Positions 15,653-23,492 of a stretch of DNA of 35,681 nt are shown here, piece by piece. Position 1 is the stretch's first letter; each line of letters begins with the position of its first letter. The position numbers and the translations under genes were made by a program. This stretch comes from GCA-002712965 sp913048525 (GTDB lineage: Bacteria > Chloroflexota > Dehalococcoidia > Lucifugimonadales > UBA826). Below the pieces are notes generated by a model. The model did not search any database and was not told the origin of the DNA. It was given only the letters and a program-made list of their open reading frames with translations. The DNA lies in contig CAJWWP010000016.1 of the NCBI GenBank assembly GCA_913048525.1, positions 1-35,681 of the forward strand, in the 5' to 3' direction.

Positions 15653-16441
15653 TCACCACACATCAAGCGATACGGACCCAAGATTATCCATTTCAACGAC
15701 AGCGATGGTACCTGCCTCAATAAAGGTTGGAGGTATCATGCTACCTGTAATTACAACATCCCCCTTGCGAAGTGACTTGCCACGAGATGCGACCGCATTA
15801 GCTATCCATATCATTGGTTCAACGGGATGTCCATTAACATCCTCTCCTCTGGCTGTTCCAACTGATTGCCCGTTTAACTTGAGTTCACATACAGCCCCGG
15901 GAACATCGAGGTCGCGCCAGCCTTCAACCGTATCGCCCATTACAACTCCTGCACCGCTGATATTGGTAGCTATAGACTGAGGAATACTGGCATCTCCTAA
16001 GAATGGTCTGCCGTCTATAACCTCAAAGGCGAGCGCGATATGTGCTACTGACTCGTAAACAGTCTCTCTTGTAAAAGGCGCCTCACCTTGAAGTAAATCC
16101 TTTCCAAGTGTTACAGCAACCTCGCATTCAACACCAATGTTCACATAATCCGAGGCTTGTACTTTACAGGGAGAATTAAAGACACCGTCCGAAAGTATTC
16201 TTCCATAAACAGGCTCTTTAGCACCAAGTCTCTCCTGCATTACCTTTGTGGTGTAGGCGATCTTGTAACCCGCATAGCCTCCCGAATCCGCTGCCTTGAG
16301 ATCCATATAGATATCCTGTACGGAATACGCTTCTTCTATGTCGACTGGAGCATCGGGTCCCACCATCAGAGAAAATTGCTCTCTAGACGTGAATTCTTTA
16401 TAAAGGGAGTGACCTGCTCTTTCTATCCTACTCTCAGACAT
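15653..16441 (-). CDS. FAH-superfamily 2-keto acid hydratase/decarboxylase (MhpD-like)
   Basis: The 262-residue protein resembles 2-oxopent-4-enoate hydratase and 2-oxohept-3-enedioate hydratase (MhpD/HpcG) of the fumarylacetoacetase superfamily. The metal site is E105-x-E107 and E140, with D143 nearby, and K60 lies in the conserved GYKIAYT loop. Family enzymes add water to, or decarboxylate, unsaturated 2-keto acids from ring cleavage or sugar-acid breakdown. AGGAGGAATA directly before the ATG gives a strong translation signal. It is the second gene of the five-gene minus operon. The exact substrate cannot be read from sequence; a 2-keto-3-deoxy sugar acid dehydratase is an alternative. Confidence 0.88.
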   Translation of the reverse strand: MSESRIERAGHSLYKEFTSREQFSLMVGPDAPVDIEEAYSVQDIYMDLKAADSGGYAGYKIAYTTKVMQERLGAKEPVYGRILSDGVFNSPCKVQASDYVNIGVECEVAVTLGKDLLQGEAPFTRETVYESVAHIALAFEVIDGRPFLGDASIPQSIATNISGAGVVMGDTVEGWRDLDVPGAVCELKLNGQSVGTARGEDVNGHPVEPMIWIANAVASRGKSLRKGDVVITGSMIPPTFIEAGTIAVVEMDNLGSVSLDVW

Positions 16442-16496
16442 TATTCCTCCTATCTGTTAAATCAGGGAAACGCAAAAAAATAATTCAGATAATTTA

Positions 16497-17327
16497 CTAA
16501 TCACTGAACGGAGCATCCCTCCAGGCAAGTGCAGCTTTTAGTCCCTGCTCATTTGATATTCTATTAAACTCCCTGACAATCTCTGATTGATGTGCAACAG
16601 CGTCAGTTTCGGCCGCGATTGTCTGCATCATGTTTCTACCCATAAGGTCGAGCGCCTTATTCACAATGCTTTTATTTGCAGCAAGCATGTCCCACGGGAT
16701 TTTCGCCATCTTGTTTGCTAAATCATCTACAGCAGCATCCAGACTCTCAGCAGGCACCGATTGCATCACCAAGCCCATCTCTTCTGCTTCCTTGCCAGAT
16801 ACCGTCTCGCCTGTGAGCATAAACCACTTCGCCCTTTGGGGGCCCACCATGTATGTCCACATATGTGTAGGAGGTGTGCCCATTGAACGAACTGGCGGAA
16901 ACCCAATATTGGCGTCATCAGCCGCTATGACAATGTCGCAGTGAAGAGCTAAATCAGTTCCACCTGCTATAACGTGACCATGTATCCCGGCAATCACCGG
17001 CTTACTAAGATCAAAGACAGAGGTCATCAGGCGGGCAGTTTTTCTCAACCTATGCATGTCCTGCCTGATATGCCCCCTCCTCTCGGCAGATGCTGTTCTC
17101 TCTTCCTCCGTCTGTGGAGGTGTTACGTCGTACCCAGCACAAAAAGCCCTACCGGCACCCCTTAAAGTTATAACTCTGACACTCAGATCATCGTCGGCCT
17201 CCTGAAGACAGTCATATAATTCCCTCTGTAATGGCTGACTTAGGGCGTTCAATTTCTCGGGTCTGTTGAGTAGCACCTTGGCGACACCATTGTCAGAAAC
17301 TTCATATTTAATGAATTCGTAACTCAT
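16497..17327 (-). CDS. crotonase-superfamily protein with altered catalytic residues
   Basis: The 276-residue protein has the enoyl-CoA hydratase/isomerase fold: LNRPEKLNALS at 20-30, oxyanion-hole AFCAGYD (61-67) and HGHVIAGGTDLAL (116-128). The two hydratase glutamates are not conserved: the GGxE position is D125 and the PE position is P145 (FPPVRS), so this is probably not a standard hydratase; isomerase, hydrolase, lyase or C-C bond activities are possible. An upstream ATG at 17348 extends the frame by seven residues, but AAGGAGC lies six bases before the ATG at 17327, which I take as the start. First gene of the minus operon running to 13076; divergent from an MFS carrier. Confidence 0.87.
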   Translation of the reverse strand: MSYEFIKYEVSDNGVAKVLLNRPEKLNALSQPLQRELYDCLQEADDDLSVRVITLRGAGRAFCAGYDVTPPQTEEERTASAERRGHIRQDMHRLRKTARLMTSVFDLSKPVIAGIHGHVIAGGTDLALHCDIVIAADDANIGFPPVRSMGTPPTHMWTYMVGPQRAKWFMLTGETVSGKEAEEMGLVMQSVPAESLDAAVDDLANKMAKIPWDMLAANKSIVNKALDLMGRNMMQTIAAETDAVAHQSEIVREFNRISNEQGLKAALAWRDAPFSD

Positions 17328-17459
17328 CTTTTGCTCCTTAAGCGGCATGATTACTTCAAATGCAAATATTAGTAGAAAAGCCGCGAAATAGTATCATGTG
17401 GCCTTACGTTTCCATTGATACTGTCAAAGGTTATTAGAATTACGTAATGTGTCGCTTGA

Positions 17460-18770
17460 ATGATGGCGAGCACACCGATTGGAATACTTTTGAAAAATCT
17501 TTTAAACCTAATCTACACGTGGCACCCTAGGCCTCCGTTTTTCTACGGATGGCTGGTGTTGGGAGTTGCGGCCGTGGGGGCTTTTATAGCAGCCAGCGTT
17601 TCCCAAACTGTCCTCGCGGGAGTTCAGGACCTGATTGCCCACGATATGGAATGGGATAGAAAAACCATTGCTCTAGCCGCCACTCTCGGCACCTGGACCT
17701 CAGGTATGACGATGCCATTCATAGGTAGACTAGTCGACAGATTCGGACCCAGGTGGATGATGTTAAGTGCGGCCATACTGGTAGGGTTGGGACTCATATA
17801 CATGTCAGAATCTCAGACGGTCTGGCAGTTTTTCTTTTCTTACATAATTGTCCGTTCAATAGCCGGACCCAACCTACAAAACCTTATTCCTAGGACGATA
17901 GCAGTAAATTTCTTCAATAAGCGAAGAAATCTTGCGATGGGGATCACTTCTCTAAATCGTATTACAAGTGAATCTGTAAACATTCAGATAATAACTGCAC
18001 TCTCCACAGCATTTTCCTGGCGATCGGCTTATAGAATTCTTGGATTAACTGCGATTCCTCTGTCACTACCAATATTCTTAATGGTTAGACATAAACCGGA
18101 AAACGTTGGTCAACTACCAGACGGGGCTTCAGTAAGGGAAAGCGAAGAACTTTCGTCAAGTAACCGCGATAAATCTTCCAACGAACGTAAATGGTCTCTA
18201 CGAGAAATCATATCTCTACCGTCGTTCTGGTTCATACTCACCGCAGAATTCGTAGCGGTGGCTTCAACCTCCATGGTCGTATTTCAATTGGTGCCATTCC
18301 TTGTAGACGGAGGCATGACACAAGTCACAGCCGCGGGAGCACTTACATTAGGAAACTTTTTAGGAGGCATGACTGTGCCGTTATGGGGCTGGCTTACCGA
18401 TCGGTTCACGATAAAAAAAATAGCTATTCTTATTGTTTTATCAGCAATTTTGCCAACTCTTATTTTCACGATGGTGACGCCGCTCGATCTAGGCTTTCCG
18501 CTCGTTGTAGTGTGGACCACCATCACAGGGGCCGTAAATGTCCTGGGCAGCATGATGTTAGGGACAGTTTTTAACAGAGGATCTTTCGGAACAGTAACCG
18601 GAATAACAGGTCCCAGTAGGACGGCCGCAATGGGCCTAGGACCAACCGCTGGAGCTTTGGTAGCAAGCTGGAGAGGCAGCTATAATCCCATCTTTGTTAC
18701 TGCAATTGTCGGCTATATTCTTGTAATAATCCTTTATACCAGCGTCAAGACTGAAAACTCTCCGCTATAA
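17460..18770 (+). CDS. MFS transporter, oxalate/formate or monocarboxylate type
   Basis: The 436-residue membrane protein has about twelve hydrophobic segments in two halves. FFYGWLVLG at the first helix is typical of the oxalate:formate antiporter/monocarboxylate branch, GRLVDRFGPRW is the loop 2-3 motif, and the central loop contains PENVGQLPDG, nearly the same as PEDVGMLPDG in the MFS gene at 27890-29221. It likely exchanges or imports small organic acids. It is divergent from the crotonase operon, suggesting it brings in that pathway's substrate. No ribosome-binding site is evident before the ATG pair at 17460/17463. Its last 26 bases overlap, tail to tail, the esterase gene on the other strand. 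Confidence 0.9.
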   Translation: MMASTPIGILLKNLLNLIYTWHPRPPFFYGWLVLGVAAVGAFIAASVSQTVLAGVQDLIAHDMEWDRKTIALAATLGTWTSGMTMPFIGRLVDRFGPRWMMLSAAILVGLGLIYMSESQTVWQFFFSYIIVRSIAGPNLQNLIPRTIAVNFFNKRRNLAMGITSLNRITSESVNIQIITALSTAFSWRSAYRILGLTAIPLSLPIFLMVRHKPENVGQLPDGASVRESEELSSSNRDKSSNERKWSLREIISLPSFWFILTAEFVAVASTSMVVFQLVPFLVDGGMTQVTAAGALTLGNFLGGMTVPLWGWLTDRFTIKKIAILIVLSAILPTLIFTMVTPLDLGFPLVVVWTTITGAVNVLGSMMLGTVFNRGSFGTVTGITGPSRTAAMGLGPTAGALVASWRGSYNPIFVTAIVGYILVIILYTSVKTENSPL

Positions 18771-19698
18771 AGCCTCTCATTTTAGCTTTGACAAGTTCAG
18801 CCAACTTGGTTGGCTGCTTATCAAAAGAATGAGTCGCGCCAGGATAAACATTTAAGGTGGACGGGTTTCCAGAAGCAAACCAACGGGAATGCATGAACAA
18901 TGAATCATCTAGCAAAGGATCCAATGTGCCTACCGTAAACAAAGCGGGAGCAAGGTCGTACAAGGAAGCGAATAGAGGTGACACATCCGGGTCTCTGCGC
19001 ATCTTAGGCTCAGGGACATACTGCTCCGAATACCATTCCATGATCGGAGTATTTAAAATGAGATAGCGGTCCCCCCAGAGACGGCTGCTTGGAGTGGAAG
19101 ACAGATCAAACCACCCATAGACTAGATTCGCTGCAGCAAAGCCAGAGTATCCGTGTCGATCTCTCATTCGAATCATAGTTGAAGCAGCTAGATGGCCACC
19201 GGCGGATTCTCCACCTATCGCAATTCGGTCTGTGCCGAACTCTTTCGGAGCATTTTCTATAACCCACTCAGCAACTGCTTCACAATCGTCTTGCGCAGCC
19301 GGATATGGATTTTCTGGAGCCAATCGATAGTCAACACTAATAACGACGGCATTGGCATCTTCCATAATCTCAAGCAATTGTTCATCCTGATGATGTGCTC
19401 GGCCTGTGACAAACCCTCCCCCATGAATATGTAAATACACGCCATCTATTTGCGTCGTAGGAATAAAAGCTCTTACTGGAACCGCTCCATTATCTGTAGG
19501 TATGTCGCGCATAATAGCTTTATCAGAAAGGACTGGTTTCGGCCTTGTAGGAGTTCCATTTTCACGTTCCTCTCTAGCGTCAACAGGGCCCATTTCCGTT
19601 ATCTGTACCTGATTACTGAGATCCTCTTCAAGCTGAGCAACAAATTCTCTAAGTTCTGCTCGGACTTCTGAAGTAAAAAAAGACGTTTCTTCTTGCAT
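18745..19698 (-). CDS. HSL-family esterase/lipase (alpha/beta hydrolase)
   Basis: The 317-residue protein belongs to the hormone-sensitive-lipase family. HGGG (92-95) forms the oxyanion hole, S165 is the nucleophile in GESAGG, D260 (GTLDPLLDD) and H290 (GATHSF) complete the triad, and DYRLAPENPYPAA is the usual block between them. Substrates are short-chain esters; the natural one is unknown. Its ATG is four bases after the proA stop codon, with AGGGAATAGG before it, so it is translated with proA; a role linked to proline synthesis is not obvious. No signal peptide. Its 3' end overlaps the MFS gene on the opposite strand by 26 bases. Confidence 0.92.
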   Translation of the reverse strand: MQEETSFFTSEVRAELREFVAQLEEDLSNQVQITEMGPVDAREERENGTPTRPKPVLSDKAIMRDIPTDNGAVPVRAFIPTTQIDGVYLHIHGGGFVTGRAHHQDEQLLEIMEDANAVVISVDYRLAPENPYPAAQDDCEAVAEWVIENAPKEFGTDRIAIGGESAGGHLAASTMIRMRDRHGYSGFAAANLVYGWFDLSSTPSSRLWGDRYLILNTPIMEWYSEQYVPEPKMRRDPDVSPLFASLYDLAPALFTVGTLDPLLDDSLFMHSRWFASGNPSTLNVYPGATHSFDKQPTKLAELVKAKMRGFIAESFQS

Positions 19699-19701
19699 TA
19701 C

Positions 19702-20970
19702 CTATTCCCTAATGTGTCCATCGCCTAAAACTATCCATTTATAAGAAGTTAATTCCTTTAGTCCCATTGGCCCGCGAGCGTGCATTTTATTGGTACTTAT
19801 CGCAACTTCTGCACCTAACCCAAACTGCGCACCGTCGTTAAACCTCGTTGAAGCATTGACCATTACCGCACTCGAATCAACCTCGTTTAAAAATCTGGTT
19901 GCAGAAGAAGTATCTTCAGTCACGATCGCTTCTGAATGGCCAGTCCCGTGGTTCAATATATGGTCGAGGGCAGCTTCCAAAGAGTCGACAATTTTCACGC
20001 CGGCAGTAAGAGAGAGGTGTTCAGTATCCCAATCCTCTTCAACAGCGGGAGTGATTTTTACATCCTCTCGGCTCCCCAAAATTGACATTGACCGGGTATC
20101 ACAGCGCATTTCCACCCCTGCCTCAGCAAAAGCATTGGCAATTTTGGGCAAATATTCTGGAGCCGCAGAAACATGGACCAACATTGTATCTAGGGCGTTA
20201 CAAACAGATGGTCTTTGAACTTTCGCATTGAAAACTATATCCACTGCCATATCCAGAGAAGCTGACTCATCTACATATGTATGGCACACTCCAACTCCCC
20301 CTGTTATAGACGGCATCGAAGCTTCTTTCGCAACTCGAGCCACCAAGTCTGCTCCTCCCCTGGGAATCATAAGATCAATAAACTCATCCATTTTTAGCAT
20401 TTCAGACACAAATTTTCTGTCCGTGCTACCTACAATTTGAACAGCATCTTTTGATATTCCTGCGTCCAAAATGGCAGCCCTGATCACATCCGCCAAAACA
20501 GTGTTGGAATGAAAAGCTTCGCTCCCTCCCCGAAGTATCACAGCATTACCAGACTTCAAACACAATGCAGATATATCTACAGTTACATTGGGTCTGCTTT
20601 CATAAATCACGCCTATCACACCCAGAGGAACCCTTCTTCGACTGATTTCAAGCCCATTGGGCATCGTATTCATCTCAATGGTTTCCCCGACCGGGTCCGG
20701 CAACCCTACAACGCTCAAAACGTCACGCGCAATTGCATCAATCCGTTCATAATTCAATAAAAGGCGATCCAACACAGCTTCAGAAAGTCCTTTTTCTCTA
20801 CCCTTCTCTATATCACGAGAATTCTCCAAGGTAATTTCCGGTCTTGACGACGATAGTCCATCTGCTATGTTGCTAATAGCTTTATTCCTAACATCCCCTG
20901 ATAGGGAAGCCAAACTTCGTGCGGAAGACGTGGCCGCCTTCCCTATTTTCCTCAATTCCCCAGAGTCCAT
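19702..20970 (-). CDS. proA: glutamate-5-semialdehyde dehydrogenase
   Basis: The 422-residue length is typical. ProA (gamma-glutamyl phosphate reductase) reduces glutamyl phosphate to the semialdehyde with NADPH in proline synthesis. Visible features are PLGVIGVIYESRPNVT (115-130), GNAVILRGGSEA (141-152), the catalytic C257 in QRPSVCNALDTMLVH, and the C-terminal NASTRFNDGAQFGLGAEVAIST and MHARGPMGLKELT blocks. AGGA lies six bases before the ATG. It follows proB by 13 bases and precedes the esterase by three, so the three form an operon. Function is secure. Confidence 0.97.
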   Translation of the reverse strand: MDSGELRKIGKAATSSARSLASLSGDVRNKAISNIADGLSSSRPEITLENSRDIEKGREKGLSEAVLDRLLLNYERIDAIARDVLSVVGLPDPVGETIEMNTMPNGLEISRRRVPLGVIGVIYESRPNVTVDISALCLKSGNAVILRGGSEAFHSNTVLADVIRAAILDAGISKDAVQIVGSTDRKFVSEMLKMDEFIDLMIPRGGADLVARVAKEASMPSITGGVGVCHTYVDESASLDMAVDIVFNAKVQRPSVCNALDTMLVHVSAAPEYLPKIANAFAEAGVEMRCDTRSMSILGSREDVKITPAVEEDWDTEHLSLTAGVKIVDSLEAALDHILNHGTGHSEAIVTEDTSSATRFLNEVDSSAVMVNASTRFNDGAQFGLGAEVAISTNKMHARGPMGLKELTSYKWIVLGDGHIRE

Positions 20971-20983
20971 TCCTAATCCTGTA

Positions 20984-22141
20984 TCAATCGTTCAGAAGTA
21001 CTAAATTGTCCTTGTGGATTACTTCATCTCCGTAGTGGTAACCAAGGATCTCCTCAATTCTACTCGACCTAACTCCACACAGTTTTTTTACATCCTCTGC
21101 TCCGTAGTTGGATATACCTGCGGCAATGATAAATCCATTAGAGTCTTGAACCGAAACGATATCCCCCCTGACGAATGTCCCTCGGCTCCCAACTATTCCG
21201 GCCGGAAGCAGGCTCGTATTACCACTTGTCATAGCGTTAACGGCACCCTCATCCACTTCAATGGCATTTTTTGCGCCAGTAGCATCTCTCAAACCGCTCA
21301 ACATCCAACGTTTGCGACTCTCTAGCTTACTCACTGTGGCTTTGAATAGAGTTCCCAGACTCTCCCCTGCCACAAGGCGAGTGATCGCGTCTCCATCTAA
21401 CCCACTAGCTATCACAACATCAACCCCAGAAGCTGTCGCCAAGCGGGCAGCCTCAATCTTGGTGACCATACCACCCCTACCCATTTTGTCAGCAGAAGGA
21501 CCCGCTAAAGAACTTATGCTGTCATCCAATCTGTGAACAACGGGAATAATTTCTGCATCCTCATGAAGGTTGGGATCCCTGGTGTACATGCCTCCTACAG
21601 TTCCAAGAATTATTAGCAGGTCAGCGTCAACCAAATTGGCGATTAAAGCAGACAAATTATCATTGTCCCCGAAAACCTCCCCTTCTAACTCATCCACCGC
21701 CACAACGTCATTTTCATTGACTACAGGAATGACTCCATTATCCATAAGAGCAGAAAGCGTATTTCTTAGATTAAGATATCCCAGTCTATCGTTTACATCT
21801 CTGCGCGACAGAAGCGCCTGCGCAGATACCAAACCATGAGAAGCAAATTCCTCCTCGTACACGTGGATCAATCTACCTTGGCCAACTGCGGCCAGTACCT
21901 GTCTGCCAGGTAAATCGCCAGTACCACGCTGGCCGCTAAATCCCCTTAGAACACCCCTTCCGGCTGCAACCGCACCTGAAGAAACCAATATGATTTGCAT
22001 CCCGCTAATACTGAGAGTAGCAATCTGTGATACGACGTTTCCAACCATATCCAGATCGAGTTCATCTGTCCCTCCTGTTAGAAGGCTTGTGCCCACCTTA
22101 ACTACGATGCGCCTATGGTTCCCCTTGACAGTATTAGACAT
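20984..22141 (-). CDS. proB: glutamate 5-kinase
   Basis: ProB phosphorylates glutamate at the gamma position, the first step of proline synthesis. The 385-residue protein has an amino acid kinase domain (RIVVKVGTSLLTGG at 11-24, LVSSGAVAAGRG, VPVVNENDVV-like segment, KMGRGGMVTKIEAA) and a C-terminal PUA domain (last ~75 residues). The open frame extends to a TTG at 22198, but that leaves 19 extra residues and lies just after a TATAAT box (22207-22212), so a transcript would barely include it. I take the ATG at 22141, which matches the usual family N-terminus although its ribosome-binding site is weak. Feedback inhibition by proline is known for the family. Operon with proA. Confidence 0.95.
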   Translation of the reverse strand: MSNTVKGNHRRIVVKVGTSLLTGGTDELDLDMVGNVVSQIATLSISGMQIILVSSGAVAAGRGVLRGFSGQRGTGDLPGRQVLAAVGQGRLIHVYEEEFASHGLVSAQALLSRRDVNDRLGYLNLRNTLSALMDNGVIPVVNENDVVAVDELEGEVFGDNDNLSALIANLVDADLLIILGTVGGMYTRDPNLHEDAEIIPVVHRLDDSISSLAGPSADKMGRGGMVTKIEAARLATASGVDVVIASGLDGDAITRLVAGESLGTLFKATVSKLESRKRWMLSGLRDATGAKNAIEVDEGAVNAMTSGNTSLLPAGIVGSRGTFVRGDIVSVQDSNGFIIAAGISNYGAEDVKKLCGVRSSRIEEILGYHYGDEVIHKDNLVLLND

Positions 22142-22206
22142 GGAACGATCTTTGGAAATTCTCTTTAAATACCAACTCAATAACCCATACTTGCCCAATA
22201 ATTCAG

Positions 22207-22212
22207 ATTATA
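22207..22212 (-). promoter_or_regulatory. predicted -10 box of the proBA promoter
   Basis: A perfect TATAAT on the minus strand, with only a weak -35 (TTATGT, 17 bases upstream). Transcription would start near 22200, so the proB ATG at 22141 would have a ~60-base leader. This decides against the upstream TTG start at 22198. Confidence 0.4.
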
Positions 22213-22357
22213 AATGGGTGGTCTGACCAACATAAAAATTATCTCAGCGGACACATATCAAGCTAAGATTTTCTTAACACCATGTTAGATGTACAAAGGA
22301 CCTGTGGCTTAATATCCCCACTTGCTAAACCATCAAAGCTTTTGATTCCGAGAACAA

Positions 22358-23383
22358 CTACCACCGAGGATCTGTATCAGCCGAATCATTATTCGTTATC
22401 CGAGTCTGATTCTGTCCGTTGACATCCATCGTAAAAATATCAGGATCACCATCAAGTTCCGAAACAAATGCAATAGTTCTTCCATCTGGAGACCATACTG
22501 GCGAATAATCAGATTTTTCATTGAACGTAAGACGGGATTGTTTATTTCCGCTGCTTTCCATCACGTATATCTCCTTGTTCCCATCTCTTTCGGAGACAAA
22601 AAGGAGTTGTTTGCTGTCGGGAGACCATGAGATATCTGATTCCGCCTCATCAGTCTCTGAGAGGCGCAAAACCTCCTTGCGAGAGTCCTTGGTATTTGGG
22701 CACAATTCGTCTTCAGCGTCTCTTTCCATAACATATATATCAGGATTACCTTCTCTCTCAGAAATGAATGCTAAACGTTTGGAGTCAGGAGACCACACCG
22801 CATCGTAGTCCTTGCCACAAGTCATTTGTCTCTGGTTGACCCCATCGGGATTTCTAACATGTATCCCCAACCTAGACCCAGTTTCAGAGGAAAACACTAC
22901 TGATTCACCGTCGGGAGACCAGTCTCCAACACCCGTTACTTCTATATCTGACAATCTAGCCGGCAACGATTCAGTTATTTCAGTAATAAAAACCCTGGCA
23001 CCTTTGTTCCCAATGTCTCCGGCAAACGCTATACGTTTACTGTCGTTGCTCCATACAGGCGTAAAGAAACTCCCTGAACCTCGTGATACTGTGTAGCGCT
23101 CTGGTGCACTTCCTGACCCCAGGTTCAAAACGTCTATCGAAGAACTTTCTTCATCACCAACGCGAAAAGCTATCCACTGCCTGTCTGGAGAGAGAATAGC
23201 ATCAAACTCATCCTCTCCTGTTTCCGTGATATTTATCTCTTCTCCTGAACCAATCACTGTCTGATATATTTCCGTGTTTCCATCCCGATCAGATGTGAAA
23301 TATAGGCCACCACCACTTTGCTGACAGGCGGCCATAACCAGGAGTGAAACAGCGAGCATAAAAATCACGGTCACTTTCTTCAT
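22358..23383 (-). CDS. PD40/TolB-like beta-propeller lipoprotein
   Basis: The 341-residue protein starts with a lipoprotein signal: two Lys, a hydrophobic core and the lipobox-like VMAAC with C20 as the likely modified Cys. The rest is a WD40-like/PD40 propeller as in TolB's C-terminal domain: repeats WSPDSKRLAFISEREGNPD, WSPDSKQLLFVSERDGNKE and WSPDGRTIAFVSELDGDPD are near copies spaced about 45-50 residues apart. TolB's N-terminal domain and the tol-pal genes are missing, so it is not TolB itself. It probably sits on the outside of the cell membrane and binds other proteins or ligands. Own promoter probable at 23433-23461. Fold and lipidation are well supported; role unknown. Confidence 0.88.
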   Translation of the reverse strand: MKKVTVIFMLAVSLLVMAACQQSGGGLYFTSDRDGNTEIYQTVIGSGEEINITETGEDEFDAILSPDRQWIAFRVGDEESSSIDVLNLGSGSAPERYTVSRGSGSFFTPVWSNDSKRIAFAGDIGNKGARVFITEITESLPARLSDIEVTGVGDWSPDGESVVFSSETGSRLGIHVRNPDGVNQRQMTCGKDYDAVWSPDSKRLAFISEREGNPDIYVMERDAEDELCPNTKDSRKEVLRLSETDEAESDISWSPDSKQLLFVSERDGNKEIYVMESSGNKQSRLTFNEKSDYSPVWSPDGRTIAFVSELDGDPDIFTMDVNGQNQTRITNNDSADTDPRW

Positions 23384-23432
23384 AGGCGCATATTACCCAT
23401 AAAGCTTGGAAGAAGGCTACGGTTTCGAGGTA

Positions 23433-23461
23433 CTTCTACATACCAAAAAGGAATTTGCCAA
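23433..23461 (-). promoter_or_regulatory. predicted promoter of the PD40 lipoprotein gene
   Basis: Minus-strand TTGGCA (23461-23456) and TAGAAG (23438-23433) are 17 bases apart, in the 109-base gap after the gamma-glutamyltransferase gene. Transcription would start near 23426, about 43 bases before the ATG. Confidence 0.4.
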
Positions 23462-23492
23462 CGTTATAAGTTCTAAATCCGTATGGGAATAT

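Noticed and set aside
17422..17427. Perfect minus-strand TTGACA upstream of the crotonase operon
   Set aside because: No acceptable -10 box lies 16-19 bases downstream.
17439..17448. ATTACGTAAT palindrome between the crotonase and MFS genes
   Set aside because: Ten AT-rich bases are expected by chance, and no regulator gene is adjacent.
22500..23000. Repetitive DNA suggesting a tandem repeat or CRISPR-like array
   Set aside because: The repeats are in-frame PD40 propeller blades within one gene.
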